Position numbers and translations under genes: made by a program. Shown piece by piece: positions 1 through 8,438 of a stretch of 64,000 nucleotides of DNA. The notes under the pieces are model-generated. The model was not told the DNA's origin and searched no databases. It was given only the letters and a program-made list of their open reading frames with translations. The DNA is from Paenibacillus sedimenti (GTDB lineage: Bacteria; Bacillota; Bacilli; Paenibacillales; NBRC-103111): the NCBI RefSeq assembly GCF_014534655.1, contig NZ_JACVVD010000011.1, forward strand, positions 62,001-126,000. Direction: 5' to 3'. How positions within the stretch are numbered: position 1 is the stretch's first letter; the number at the start of each line of letters is the position of its first letter.

Positions 1-98
1 TTCCCCAGTCCAAGAAATTTAAGCCGGGTTACCGCATCGTAGAAGCCAATGAAATCCAGGGTCGTCATTTGATCGAACAAGATAAACGCCATTTTCAT
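1..98 (-). CDS. DJ-1/PfpI family protein, N-terminal fragment
   Basis: Partial gene: only the first 32 codons lie in the window, running off its left edge. The reading begins MKMAFILFDQMTTLDFIGFY, the usual start of DJ-1/PfpI (class I glutamine amidotransferase-like) proteins, which open with a beta strand and a 'TxLDF' stretch. A GGGAGGG ribosome site sits 8 nt before the ATG. It may be the last member of the minus-strand run that begins with the UbiD-type gene, although a 190-bp gap separates it from the SDR gene and could hold its own promoter. The catalytic cysteine region is outside the window, so activity cannot be judged. Confidence 0.7.
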   Translation of the reverse strand, partial: MKMAFILFDQMTTLDFIGFYDAVTRLKFLGLG

Positions 99-289
99 AA
101 AATACACCCTCCCTTTGGAATTATGAAAACAAAAAAAGCATCTGATCGATGATCAAACGCTTGCCCAGGCGTACGGCCTATGAACGATGCGCTCCCTCAT
201 GGTTATGCTCCATGTTTACGCCAGTCACACATCGTTTAACGATTGTTTTCATTTTAATAGTTTATTCCAAAATTTTCAAGAAAAAAGAA

Positions 290-1081
290 TTAATCTTTGC
301 GCTGCTTGAGCACCGGCAAAGTCTGAATCGGGTCCAAGCCCCCGGAAATATCCATAATATTTCCCGTGATGAAATCAGATTCAGGCAAACACAAAAAGCC
401 AATCACCCTTGCTACATCTTCGCCCGTTCCGGGTCGTCCAATCGGAGTTTCACCGTCAGCCTCCTGACGCGCTTCCTCCATCGTACGCTCCTTGTTACGG
501 CCACGGATATCCCCGGGGCAGATCATATTGACGGTAATGCCATTAGCAGCTTCTTCCTCCGCCAACGTCTTCGTAAAAGAAACCAATCCAACCTTGGCGG
601 CTGCATATACAGCACGATGTGTCCATCCTCTTGCTTCGGCTGCTTTCCCAAATCCAAAGTGAATGATGCGCCCCCATCGCTGCGCTCTCATCATCGGCAG
701 AACCAAATGATCGAGCTCCATGACGCCCAGCAAATTACCGCGTGTCAAATATTCGATTTCATCCATCTGGTAGTCGGCAAAAAAGCGCCTTTCTCTGAAA
801 AAAGGTCCGGCATTGTTCACGAGAATATCAATCGGTCCGAGACCTGCGATCGTTTCATCCACCATCCGGAGAATGTCCTCCCGCTTGGCTACATCGCCTT
901 GAACGGCAATACTTCGAACGCCGAGCTGCTGCAGTTGCTTGACGAGCAAGGACGCTTCCTCTTCGCTGTTGACATAATTGACTGCAACATGACAGCCTTG
1001 ATTCGCCAGCGTAATCGCTGTCATTTTCCCCAAACCTTTGGCGCTGCCCGTAATCAGAACCGTTCGTCCTCTCAAATCCAT
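290..1081 (-). CDS. SDR family oxidoreductase (catalytic Ser not evident)
   Basis: Short-chain dehydrogenase/reductase of 263 aa. The Rossmann cofactor motif TGSAKGLG lies near residues 12-19, NNAG near 89-92, and the active-site YAAAK near 159-163. The start chosen is the ATG at 1081, 8 nt after the stop of the HEPN gene, with AAAGGGG and AAGAGG as ribosome site; an upstream in-frame ATG would overlap that gene. The substrate is unknown. Oddity: between the IIHF strand and YAAAK, where SDR enzymes carry their catalytic serine about 13 residues before the tyrosine, there is no serine (HFGFGKAAEARGWTHRAVY), so the usual Ser-Tyr-Lys triad is incomplete. The family is clear; the reaction is not. 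Confidence 0.85.
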   Translation of the reverse strand: MDLRGRTVLITGSAKGLGKMTAITLANQGCHVAVNYVNSEEEASLLVKQLQQLGVRSIAVQGDVAKREDILRMVDETIAGLGPIDILVNNAGPFFRERRFFADYQMDEIEYLTRGNLLGVMELDHLVLPMMRAQRWGRIIHFGFGKAAEARGWTHRAVYAAAKVGLVSFTKTLAEEEAANGITVNMICPGDIRGRNKERTMEEARQEADGETPIGRPGTGEDVARVIGFLCLPESDFITGNIMDISGGLDPIQTLPVLKQRKD

Positions 1082-1088
1082 GGTCCTC

Positions 1089-1799
1089 TTACCCCTTTGC
1101 ATGGCTTGCCGTCATATAACTGAACGCTACTGTTAAGGTTCGGCATACCATATCAAATCCCTGCTGAAGATCGGCAACATTCGATTTTACATTTTCGATA
1201 TGAATGCGTTCACCCGGCACGGGCTCTTTTTGCATCAGATCGTCCAGCATTTCGGCATTCATATAATGAATTTCCATATTCCGTTGATTGCGCAGCCGGT
1301 CCAGCACAGCTTTATAGTCCATTTTGAGATTGTAGAGCTGAAGTTCAAGCGAGCCATGGATGCGATGTTCATGCATGCGGCGCAACACGGTGAAATACGA
1401 AAAACGGGCCTTAACGCTTTCCGTCTTCATTTCAAACAAATCGTTCATAAAAGCCCCGAGCTTGTCGAGAATAGAAAATAGGCGGATAAAGGCATTCTTA
1501 TAAAAATATACGAAACGATGATAGTCTTCAAGCTCTGCCGGATTCATTTCTTCCAGAAAAGCTTTGCTGATATGTTCCGCATAACGTTCGCAGCAATATT
1601 TGCTTTGCTCCAGCTCATCAAGGGCGTCGAGAAAACCTTTGCTCCAAATGGCGAGCCGATGGTGCCTCATCATTGCCGAAGTACTGCCGCTTCGCTCGTT
1701 CGCTTCCAGCAATCGGATATAGCTTTTGACCGCATTGCCGGTTTCAAGCAGAAGGCCGCTATCCTTGCGTCTAGGTTCGTTAAACAAGATGCGCAGCAT
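1089..1799 (-). CDS. HEPN-domain protein, Cthe_2314-like
   Basis: Predicted all-alpha protein of 236 aa that I take to be a HEPN-domain protein of the Cthe_2314 type, from overall sequence character and the motif RNMEIH (R-x4-H, about residues 173-178), the RNase signature of HEPN domains. The ATG at 1799 has GGGAG upstream; the GTG two codons earlier lies within the ribosome site. It sits between an EamA transporter and an SDR gene, with no nucleotidyltransferase (MNT) or other antitoxin-like gene beside it. Whether it cuts RNA is inference from the motif alone. Confidence 0.6.
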   Translation of the reverse strand: MLRILFNEPRRKDSGLLLETGNAVKSYIRLLEANERSGSTSAMMRHHRLAIWSKGFLDALDELEQSKYCCERYAEHISKAFLEEMNPAELEDYHRFVYFYKNAFIRLFSILDKLGAFMNDLFEMKTESVKARFSYFTVLRRMHEHRIHGSLELQLYNLKMDYKAVLDRLRNQRNMEIHYMNAEMLDDLMQKEPVPGERIHIENVKSNVADLQQGFDMVCRTLTVAFSYMTASHAKG

Positions 1800-1829
1800 G
1801 GGCACACTCCCTTTTTGTGAAGATGACGA

Positions 1830-2786
1830 TTATAACTTGGCCGTCTGATCGCTTAATGCGGTTCTCCGCACGGTTTGTGTGCGATCCCGTTGCACCAGAT
1901 ACATAGCGGTTAGAACGCCGGCTCCTCCAATATACTGATAAAGCGATATCGATTCATGCAAAATAAAATACCCTGGAATGGCAGCCGTAACGGGCAGCAA
2001 ATAGCCGTAAGCAGATGATTTGAATGGCCCCAGACGCGCAAGACTCCAGTTGTGAATCGAGAAGCCAAGCGCTGTTGCTAAAAGCGAGGTATAGATGAGG
2101 CTTATCCATCCGGTTGCCGAAATGGCTGTAAAATATGCGGCATCCGCCCGCCATAACACGAAAGGCAGCAAGGATAAGGCACCTGCCGTCATCTCGAGTG
2201 AAATCAGAAGCGTCAGCGGGTAGCGATGCACAAGCCTGTTCATCCCGATTAGATAAATCGCTCCCATCACACTGCGCAAGAGCAGCAGGATATCTCCTTT
2301 CATGGTGTCGGCGCCGAGATGAAAACCGGTTGCTCCGCCCGAAACAATGATGATCACGCTGAACAGCGCGAGTGGGATGCCAACGAAGATACGCCATGAC
2401 AGCTTAACTTGCCGGGCGAGCAGAGCGATGACGACCGTGATGACAGGCATGAAGCCTCGTCCTAGGACCGCACCGTTGGCTGAGTTGGAGAACTGCAGCG
2501 CGTACTGCAGCATCGCCTCCATCCCAACCGCGTTGAGTATGCCCAAGCCGCACACCAGGATTATATCACGCGGAGCAATCTGGATCTTGAGCGCATTCGA
2601 ACGATAATAGAAGTAAGTATAGACCCATAGCAATGGAATCATACTCGCAAATCGCAACCCATTAAAAACAAGAGGGTCCCATTCGGTGCCCCCGATTTTC
2701 ATCGAAGTCAGATTGATACCCCAGAGCACATAGACGAGAACGAAACCCGCATGCGGATAAAGCTTATTTAGACGGTCCGGGCTCAT
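1830..2786 (-). CDS. EamA/DMT-family transporter
   Basis: Drug/metabolite transporter superfamily membrane protein of 318 aa with about ten hydrophobic segments in two EamA repeats. The first begins near VYVLWGINLTSMKIG and the second near LLLLRSVMGAIYLIG. Members export amino acids, metabolites or drugs; the substrate cannot be read here. The start codon overlaps the stop of the UbiD-type gene (ATGA) and AAGGAATA precedes it, so the two genes are probably translationally coupled, suggesting export of a product or import of a substrate of the decarboxylase. That link is inference from the overlap. Confidence 0.88.
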   Translation of the reverse strand: MSPDRLNKLYPHAGFVLVYVLWGINLTSMKIGGTEWDPLVFNGLRFASMIPLLWVYTYFYYRSNALKIQIAPRDIILVCGLGILNAVGMEAMLQYALQFSNSANGAVLGRGFMPVITVVIALLARQVKLSWRIFVGIPLALFSVIIIVSGGATGFHLGADTMKGDILLLLRSVMGAIYLIGMNRLVHRYPLTLLISLEMTAGALSLLPFVLWRADAAYFTAISATGWISLIYTSLLATALGFSIHNWSLARLGPFKSSAYGYLLPVTAAIPGYFILHESISLYQYIGGAGVLTAMYLVQRDRTQTVRRTALSDQTAKL

Positions 2787-4546
2787 GCGAAATATTCCTT
2801 CCAGCGCGAATCGACAAGCTCCACGATATCTTCGCGGGGGAACAACTCGTCCGGATAACCCGGCTTCATGCGGGCATCAATAACGATCGGAAGTTCATAC
2901 GAGATATGGTGTCGATTCACACTCGACAGCGCGTACATATCCGTCGCAGGATTGAAACGCGTGAATACCGTCCACAGGAATTTGGTTTGATCGTATGCGA
3001 TGCCGCCGGCATCGTCAACGAGTATGACCAACGGCCAATCGGTCAAGCGGCTGGCCGCATTGGCCAGAAGGCGCTGGGGCAGCTCGGGCTCATCTGAATA
3101 AGCTGCGCCGGATACAAGCAGACATCCTCCGCAATAGACGGCGATATCTTGAATTTCCGGCAGCTCGCCTGCGATGTACGCTCTCGGCAGCTCGCGTACG
3201 GGATTGCCCGTACCGAGCAGCACGGCTTTGCTGCCGTGATTGAGCTCGCCGCCCGTATAGTCAAGCGTATCATGCGATGTTTTGTTGAAAATGAACAAAT
3301 CCCGATGCGGATCGAATCGTTCCAAAACGGTTTCGAGCAGCTGCGTGAAGTTCGCCAAGACGACCGGCTGATCCGTCAAGATGAGGAACTTGGTCAGCGA
3401 CAGCTGACCTTCTCCGAGTATGCGGAACGCCGTGCCCAGCGCTTCACGGCTGTAGCTTTCGCGGACGACGGCAGCGGCGAGCGGGTGAAACCCGGTCTCT
3501 GCATACGTCCACAGGTCTTTGACCCCCGGCATCGCCATCGGAAAAGCGGGCTCAAGCAGTCTTTGCAGGAATTCGCCGAGGAAGTAATCCTCCTGGCGGG
3601 GTTTGCCGACGATCGTCGCCGGGTAGATCGCGTCTCTTCGGTGCCATACATGATTCACGTTGAAGACAGGGAAATCATGGATGAGCGAGTAATACCCGAA
3701 GTGGTCGCCGAACGGCCCTTCGGGGCGTCTCAGATGCGGCGGGACGGAACCGCATATCGCGAACTCCGCCTCGGCGACGAGGCGGTGCCCCCCATGGGGG
3801 TTGTCCACCATGGGGAGCTTCTGCCCGAGGATGAGCGATGCGAGCATCAGCTCGGGCAGGTGTTCGGGCACCGGCGCAATTGCCGAAGCGATGAGCGCAG
3901 GCGGCCCTCCCAGGAACACGGTGACGGGCAGCGCCTTATTGCGCTTCTCGGCTTCGTGATAGTGGAAGCCGCCGCCTTTATGGATTTGCCAATGCATCCC
4001 TGTCGTCCGGTCATCATACACCTGCATGCGATACATGCCCAGGTTATGATGACCTCCGTCCGGATGCTCGGTATACACGAGCGGCAGCGTCACAAACGGG
4101 CCGCCATCCTCCTGCCAGCTTGTCAGGACAGGCAGTCCGGCGAGCGGGTTGTCCCGCTTGATGGCGCCAAGAATCGGCGCTTGGCTCGGCTGTATCCGTT
4201 TCGTTCCGACCTTAAGCAGGTCGAAAATAAGATCTCGTTCGCCCCACAATGCTTTGGGCGTAGGCGGCATCAACGTGCTTGTCGCGTTAACAACCGCTTT
4301 CATAAACTGTTCCGGCTTCGGGCCGAATGCCAGATCAACGCGCCGCGTTGTACCGAATAAGTTCGTAACAACCGGGAAGGAACTGCCCTTGACGTTGGTG
4401 AAGAGCAGCGCCGGACCTTGCTCGTCGATGACGCGGCGATGAATTTCGGCCAGCTCCAGATTCGGATCCACCGGAGCGGATATTTCAATCAATTGTTTTT
4501 CGCGGCGTAAAATTTCAAGAAAAGCTCGTAAGTTAGTCGGTACCAT
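2783..4546 (-). CDS. UbiD family decarboxylase
   Basis: Protein of 587 aa of the UbiD family, which reversibly decarboxylates aromatic or alpha,beta-unsaturated acids using prenylated FMN made by a UbiX partner (none in the window). Visible hallmarks are LALIxR-like N-terminal helices, the HPDGGHHNLGMYRM block and RPEGPFGDH near residue 275, which belongs to the prFMN/metal site. The ATG at 4546 has AAAGGTGG upstream. Annotation pipelines often call such genes menaquinone biosynthesis decarboxylase. Nothing nearby supports that role; the coupled EamA transporter and SDR suggest a small catabolic or detoxification operon. Family certain, substrate unknown. Confidence 0.85.
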   Translation of the reverse strand: MVPTNLRAFLEILRREKQLIEISAPVDPNLELAEIHRRVIDEQGPALLFTNVKGSSFPVVTNLFGTTRRVDLAFGPKPEQFMKAVVNATSTLMPPTPKALWGERDLIFDLLKVGTKRIQPSQAPILGAIKRDNPLAGLPVLTSWQEDGGPFVTLPLVYTEHPDGGHHNLGMYRMQVYDDRTTGMHWQIHKGGGFHYHEAEKRNKALPVTVFLGGPPALIASAIAPVPEHLPELMLASLILGQKLPMVDNPHGGHRLVAEAEFAICGSVPPHLRRPEGPFGDHFGYYSLIHDFPVFNVNHVWHRRDAIYPATIVGKPRQEDYFLGEFLQRLLEPAFPMAMPGVKDLWTYAETGFHPLAAAVVRESYSREALGTAFRILGEGQLSLTKFLILTDQPVVLANFTQLLETVLERFDPHRDLFIFNKTSHDTLDYTGGELNHGSKAVLLGTGNPVRELPRAYIAGELPEIQDIAVYCGGCLLVSGAAYSDEPELPQRLLANAASRLTDWPLVILVDDAGGIAYDQTKFLWTVFTRFNPATDMYALSSVNRHHISYELPIVIDARMKPGYPDELFPREDIVELVDSRWKEYFA

Positions 4547-4680
4547 TTAGCGTTCCACCTTTGATAAGAGTGATGGGGTTTACATGAAATGAATGAGGCA
4601 TGGGATAAGACGCAGGAATAGACTGCACTGGGTTGGGCTATGCTGAATTGGTTGTGCCATGCATATTTTGCAGTTAAAGC

Positions 4681-4710
4681 AAAGAAAAGAGACCGTCCCT
4701 AGGTCTTTTT
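4681..4710 (-). terminator. Putative terminator of ctaA
   Basis: On the minus strand an AAAAGACC / GGTCTCTTTT stem with a short loop runs directly out of the ctaA stop codon and is followed by TTTCTTT. The stem is modest and contains wobble pairs. Confidence 0.45.
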
Positions 4711-5624
4711 CAACCCGGATGGGACTGCCCCTTGCGGTCATACAGCGTCAGTACGCATAAATAACATAAAAAGCCAAACAAACAAGCGATAATAATAGCG
4801 TGGATCATTCCCGTAAATAAGTAGGCCACATCGTTACCCATGGACCAGGTCACGACAGCCCCGCTCAACACTTGCATCAGGACAAGGATCAATGACCATT
4901 TGCTGCCGGCCACTAATCGGTCTGAAGCTTGGTACTGACGCTTGGCTTGCAGGTATAGGAACAAAATGCAGAAGAACAGCAGCAGCGCAGCAACACGGTG
5001 CGTAAACACAATTCCCGTTGCCCCGCTCAGCTCTGGAATCACTTCACCGTTACACAGCGGCCACCCGGAACATCCTCCCGAGGAAACGGTATGACGTACG
5101 AAAGCGCCGAGGTAAACGACAACGTAGCTGTAGATTGCCGTGATCCATACCAGCACTTTAAAACCGGTGCGAATCTTGCGGTCTTGCTGATATTGCCCCA
5201 AGGGCGTAAAGACGAGCGAAAGCAGCAGCGCGAAGGCGAAAGCCAGCAGCGAGAGACCGAAATGCAGCGCCAGCACGAGCGATGATTGCGGCCATATGAC
5301 CGCCATAGCGCCCATTCCTGCTTGAATGAGCGTCATCAAGACCGTACCGCTAATAAACCATTTGGCATCTGCCCGCTTCACATAGCGGAACACCAGATAA
5401 AACGTAACGACCAAGATCAATGTCACGATGCCGACAACCAATCGATGACTGTATTCAATAAAAGATGAAATCGTATAAGCCGGGATCAATTTGCCGTTAC
5501 AGAGCGGCCAGTCGTCTCCGCAGCCTCTGCCGGCCTCGGTCTTTGTTACGAGCGCACCCATGGCGAGAATGAGGAACATGCCAAAAGCGGACAGATTCGC
5601 AAATCTCTGTGTAAGTTTTTGCAT
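4710..5624 (-). CDS. ctaA: Heme A synthase CtaA (COX15 family)
   Basis: Converts heme O to heme A for cytochrome aa3 oxidases in the cytoplasmic membrane. It has 304 aa and about eight transmembrane segments in two homologous four-helix halves. Each half has the typical extracellular cysteine pair loop: CGDDWPLCNG in the first and CSGWPLCNG in the second. The heme-ligand histidines EYSHR and FTHR are also present. Start at the ATG at 5624 with AGTAGGTG upstream; an upstream in-frame extension adds a hydrophilic leader without a ribosome site. Heme O synthase ctaB and an SCO copper chaperone lie in the same orientation about 17 kb away. B. subtilis instead keeps ctaA and ctaB side by side. Confidence 0.95.
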   Translation of the reverse strand: MQKLTQRFANLSAFGMFLILAMGALVTKTEAGRGCGDDWPLCNGKLIPAYTISSFIEYSHRLVVGIVTLILVVTFYLVFRYVKRADAKWFISGTVLMTLIQAGMGAMAVIWPQSSLVLALHFGLSLLAFAFALLLSLVFTPLGQYQQDRKIRTGFKVLVWITAIYSYVVVYLGAFVRHTVSSGGCSGWPLCNGEVIPELSGATGIVFTHRVAALLLFFCILFLYLQAKRQYQASDRLVAGSKWSLILVLMQVLSGAVVTWSMGNDVAYLFTGMIHAIIIACLFGFLCYLCVLTLYDRKGQSHPG

Positions 5625-5768
5625 GATGGCACCTACTTCTATATGTGACTTCTGTATAGCTGATGTCGAATTATGCTCTTTCCGTTTCAATTATATCTTT
5701 AAATGTTAGGCAAATCCATTCGCAAATGTTACAAAGCTCCGAAACTGGTAGTAGTCCTTCGCCTAACG

Positions 5769-5790
5769 AAAAAACGACCCTGAGGGGCCG
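5769..5790 (-). terminator. Rho-independent terminator after thioredoxin-like gene
   Basis: Minus-strand reading CGGCCC-CTCA-GGGTCG followed by TTTTTT. It lies 15 nt beyond the stop of the thioredoxin-like gene and before ctaA. Confidence 0.75.
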
Positions 5791-5804
5791 CTCGATCAGG
5801 CTAT

Positions 5805-6152
5805 TCAAGATTTCGCTAACGCATCCGCCACTTCGACGGCTCTGTCCAAAAACTGCTCAATTTCTTCGCGTGTTTTGCGAAGCTTGCTGACGAATCGGAC
5901 CAGTTCATTGCCTTCGCGAAAAGCAATAAAGCTGGGAATGCCCAGGATATTGAGCTGTTCGCAAAGATCCGGCACTTCATCGCGGTCTAATTCAATGAAA
6001 GTAATACGGTCTGCATAAGCTTTTTCGATTTCCGGCATAAAAGGTTCGATATAGTGGCAATCTTTGCACCATGTCGTCTTGAAAACAGCCACGGTCACTT
6101 GAGATTGCGAGATTTGTTCTTGAAAGTCTTGTTCTTTCGATACTTTGCGCAT
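5805..6152 (-). CDS. Thioredoxin-like family protein
   Basis: Single thioredoxin fold of 115 aa, with the redox motif WCKDC (CxxC) near residues 29-33 after the strand VTVAVFKT, and the cis-proline region GIPSF near 74-78. No signal peptide or membrane anchor, so a cytoplasmic thiol-disulfide protein is likely. The ATG at 6152 is preferred because GAGGTG lies 6 nt upstream; the in-frame GTG three codons earlier is part of that site. It is transcribed alone between a terminator and a divergent SPFH gene. Confidence 0.88.
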   Translation of the reverse strand: MRKVSKEQDFQEQISQSQVTVAVFKTTWCKDCHYIEPFMPEIEKAYADRITFIELDRDEVPDLCEQLNILGIPSFIAFREGNELVRFVSKLRKTREEIEQFLDRAVEVADALAKS

Positions 6153-6328
6153 AGCCGGCACCTCACAGCAAGGGAATTTACTAACTTATAGCATGCCCGA
6201 AAATCAGTGTCAAGGATTACCGAGCGGGAAAAATTAATGTGCTCCGTTTATATTTACATAAAAAGCAAAAAGTGATATCATAAAAATATCAAATCAATAT
6301 TTAGTTACTTGGAAAGGGTGCTGCTTAC

Positions 6329-7168
6329 ATGAAAGAAACGAAAGCTTGGTCACTGAATGGGTTTCTAGGATTGCTCTTATTTATTGCAGGTGCAGGAATC
6401 GGCATTTACCTGCTTATTCAACAAATTATCTCATTAGGCATCATTATGGTCGTCTTTGGATTCATTTTTGTATCGACGATCACGGTGGTTCAGCCGAATG
6501 AAGCCTCGGTCATTACTTTCTTTGGCAGCTACTTGGGAACGATCCGGAAAAGCGGACTTTGGCTCATTGTTCCCTTCTCGAGCAGAAAGAAAATATCGCT
6601 TCGCGTACGTAACTTTAACAGTGCGAAATTAAAAGTAAATGATATCGAAGGAAACCCTATAGAGATTGCTTCAGTGGTCGTATTTAAAGTTGTTGATACC
6701 TACAAAGCGCTCTTTGAAGTCGATAATTATGATAAATTCGTAGAGATTCAAAGCGAAACGGCTTTACGCCATGTTGCCAGCAAATATCCTTATGACCGCT
6801 ATGAAGAAGACGGCTACTCCCTGCGAGGCAATGCCGACGAAGTCGCAGCAGAGCTCAGCCAGGAGTTACAGGAACGCCTCGCAGTAGCCGGCGTTGAGGT
6901 CATCGAATCACGGCTGACGCATCTCGCCTATTCGACGGAAATTGCCAGCGCCATGCTCCAGCGTCAACAGGCTTCCGCCATCCTTTCGGCCCGCCATAAA
7001 ATCGTTGAAGGCGCTGTCGGCATGGTTCAGATGGCCATCACTCAACTGGAAGCTGAAGGATTAAAGCTGGATGAAGAGAAAAAAGCGGCCATGATCAACA
7101 ATCTGCTTGTCGCGATTGTATCTGACCGCTCGGCGAGTCCGGTTATCAATACCGGTACGCTGTACTAA
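6329..7168 (+). CDS. SPFH (stomatin/prohibitin/flotillin) domain membrane protein
   Basis: Protein of 279 aa. Two hydrophobic segments near residues 10-30 and 33-52 are followed by an SPFH/band 7 domain that begins with VVQPNEASVITFFG and continues through RVRNFNS, DIEGNPIEIASVVVFKV and a charged helix (ELSQELQERLAVAGVEVIES). Such proteins oligomerise at membranes and organise partners; the client is not visible. GGAAAGGG precedes the ATG. The small Arc-like gene starts 13 bp after the stop, so the two are probably one transcript. Confidence 0.88.
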   Translation: MKETKAWSLNGFLGLLLFIAGAGIGIYLLIQQIISLGIIMVVFGFIFVSTITVVQPNEASVITFFGSYLGTIRKSGLWLIVPFSSRKKISLRVRNFNSAKLKVNDIEGNPIEIASVVVFKVVDTYKALFEVDNYDKFVEIQSETALRHVASKYPYDRYEEDGYSLRGNADEVAAELSQELQERLAVAGVEVIESRLTHLAYSTEIASAMLQRQQASAILSARHKIVEGAVGMVQMAITQLEAEGLKLDEEKKAAMINNLLVAIVSDRSASPVINTGTLY

Positions 7169-7181
7169 CAGGATCTTTGTT

Positions 7182-7385
7182 ATGGCACCAAAGAAAAATT
7201 TCCCGCTCCGGCTCGATCCGAAACTCTACGAGGCGCTGGAGCGCTGGGCCGAGGACGAGTTCCGCAGCGTCAACGGGCACATCGAGTATTTGCTTCGCGA
7301 GGCGCTTCATCGCGCGGGTCGACTTCCGAAGCCTGGTACAGGTCTAAGTACAGTGACGCCTCCTCTTGAAGAGAATGAATCATAG
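7182..7385 (+). CDS. Small Arc-like ribbon-helix-helix protein
   Basis: Basic protein of 67 aa with the sequence KKNFPLRLDPKLYEALERWA followed by RSVNGHIEYLLREAL. This is the beta strand plus two helices of the Arc/MetJ ribbon-helix-helix DNA-binding family. The C-terminal 20 residues are Pro/Thr/Glu-rich and probably disordered. It follows the SPFH gene by 13 bp, and I infer co-transcription. Solo RHH proteins of this kind may bind DNA or act as an antitoxin-like partner, but no toxin gene is adjacent. Confidence 0.8.
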   Translation: MAPKKNFPLRLDPKLYEALERWAEDEFRSVNGHIEYLLREALHRAGRLPKPGTGLSTVTPPLEENES

Positions 7386-7400
7386 CTTTAATAAAACACG

Positions 7401-7438
7401 AAAAACCATCCAACCGTGTAACTGTTGAGATGGTTTTT
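7401..7438. terminator. Bidirectional terminator
   Basis: AAAAACCATC pairs with GATGGTTTTT, giving a ten-pair stem with T-runs on both strands. It separates the plus-strand Arc-like gene from the convergent DUF4183 gene. Confidence 0.75.
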
Positions 7439-7453
7439 CACTTTGTTATCTTG

Positions 7454-7870
7454 TTAAGTTGTTACCGTAATCGTTGGCGCGGATATTGTTGGTTCTGTAG
7501 TAATCGAGGAGCTGGTCGTGGAGTAATCAACAACTTCGAGTACAACCGGCGTACCGGCTAATGCTGCGGTCGTTGCAAGAACCAGCGATGCCGTTGTTAA
7601 TGTCGAAAGCCCTCCTTCTTGCAAAAGGCCGTTGACATATACATTGATATAGCCTGCTGTAGGTACAGCAGGTAAATTCGCAATCGCATCCCCGTTATCA
7701 TCCAAAAAGCTCGCCGCCGGTATCGTTGTGTCTGTTGTGATCATTCCAGCTGTAATCGTAGCATTGAATCTGGTAACGTTCGGGTCTACAGTTGTCGTAA
7801 CGACACCACCTGTGGCAACAGGCGTCGATGCTGTAGCAGTAACAAACAATTTAATCAGTGAAGCTGCCAT
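7454..7870 (-). CDS. DUF4183 domain protein, Thr/Ala-rich
   Basis: Protein of 138 aa, very rich in Thr, Ala and Val (VVTTTVDPN, ATITAGMITTDTTIPAASF) with the DUF4183 core PAVPTAGYINVYVNGLLQEGG. The conserved element is a beta-rich stretch ending in 'VYVNGxLQ'. No signal peptide is seen. The start at 7870 follows GAAGGGGGGTG by a good spacing. The gene lies directly downstream of a second, shorter DUF4183 protein (22 bp gap), so they are a co-transcribed pair. The function of the domain is unknown to me; low complexity and absence of Cys suggest a structural protein. Confidence 0.82.
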   Translation of the reverse strand: MAASLIKLFVTATASTPVATGGVVTTTVDPNVTRFNATITAGMITTDTTIPAASFLDDNGDAIANLPAVPTAGYINVYVNGLLQEGGLSTLTTASLVLATTAALAGTPVVLEVVDYSTTSSSITTEPTISAPTITVTT

Positions 7871-7892
7871 TCGTTCACCCCCCTTCGTTAAT

Positions 7893-8222
7893 TTACCTGC
7901 AGATCCGAATACTTTGGACGATGATCGGCACTCCTTTTTCCGGCACATCATCCGAAGTAAAGCGGATGGAGCCATCCCGGATCCGGTATAACGATTTGGG
8001 CTGCAGGACGCCGTTCACAAAGACTTGAGCATATGAAACCGATTTGGGGCTTGGAATGCGCTGAATGCCGTAGCCGGGGGTTTTGTCTTGTTCGGTATAG
8101 ACGTTCTTCTCTCCATCGGAAACAGCGTAAAAGAAGTACGTTTTTCCGTAGAGCTTTTTCTTTATGATCTTTCGCTTTTTTTTGGCACATTTCCGTAAGC
8201 AGCGTTTTATGCATTTTTTCAT
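7893..8222 (-). CDS. DUF4183 domain protein with Lys/Cys-rich N-terminus
   Basis: Protein of 109 aa. The first 30 residues are strongly basic with three cysteines (MKKCIKRCLRKCAKKKRKII), followed by a DUF4183-type core containing VSYAQVFVNGVLQPKSLYRI and SIRFTSDDVPEKGVPIIV. The ATG at 8222 is chosen because GGGGTGAT, a good extended ribosome site, lies about ten bases upstream; a GTG inside that site is the other option. Paired with the next DUF4183 gene. The basic Cys-containing tail is unlike the neighbour and could bind nucleic acid, spore material or an anionic surface; this is inference. Confidence 0.78.
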   Translation of the reverse strand: MKKCIKRCLRKCAKKKRKIIKKKLYGKTYFFYAVSDGEKNVYTEQDKTPGYGIQRIPSPKSVSYAQVFVNGVLQPKSLYRIRDGSIRFTSDDVPEKGVPIIVQSIRICR

Positions 8223-8438
8223 TCTGATGTGAATCACCCCACATTCGACCCTGCCAATTGCTTCTATTTTATGCCGATTCGCTTGGTATTTATTGGATGT
8301 TCATATGTGGTTGTAGCCCTAATTCCTACAATTAGGCACGCGATTGCAGCCATAAGCCGATTTTCTTCACATACCTATAAGAGATAGAGCAAACAATACC
8401 TGGTACTACGCACCAGTCCAGAAACAGGAGGATAACCT

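Noticed and set aside
3149..4360. Long plus-strand ORF (403 codons) opposite the UbiD-type gene
   Set aside because: Antisense shadow of a conserved decarboxylase; Arg-rich low-information sequence and no recognisable domain.
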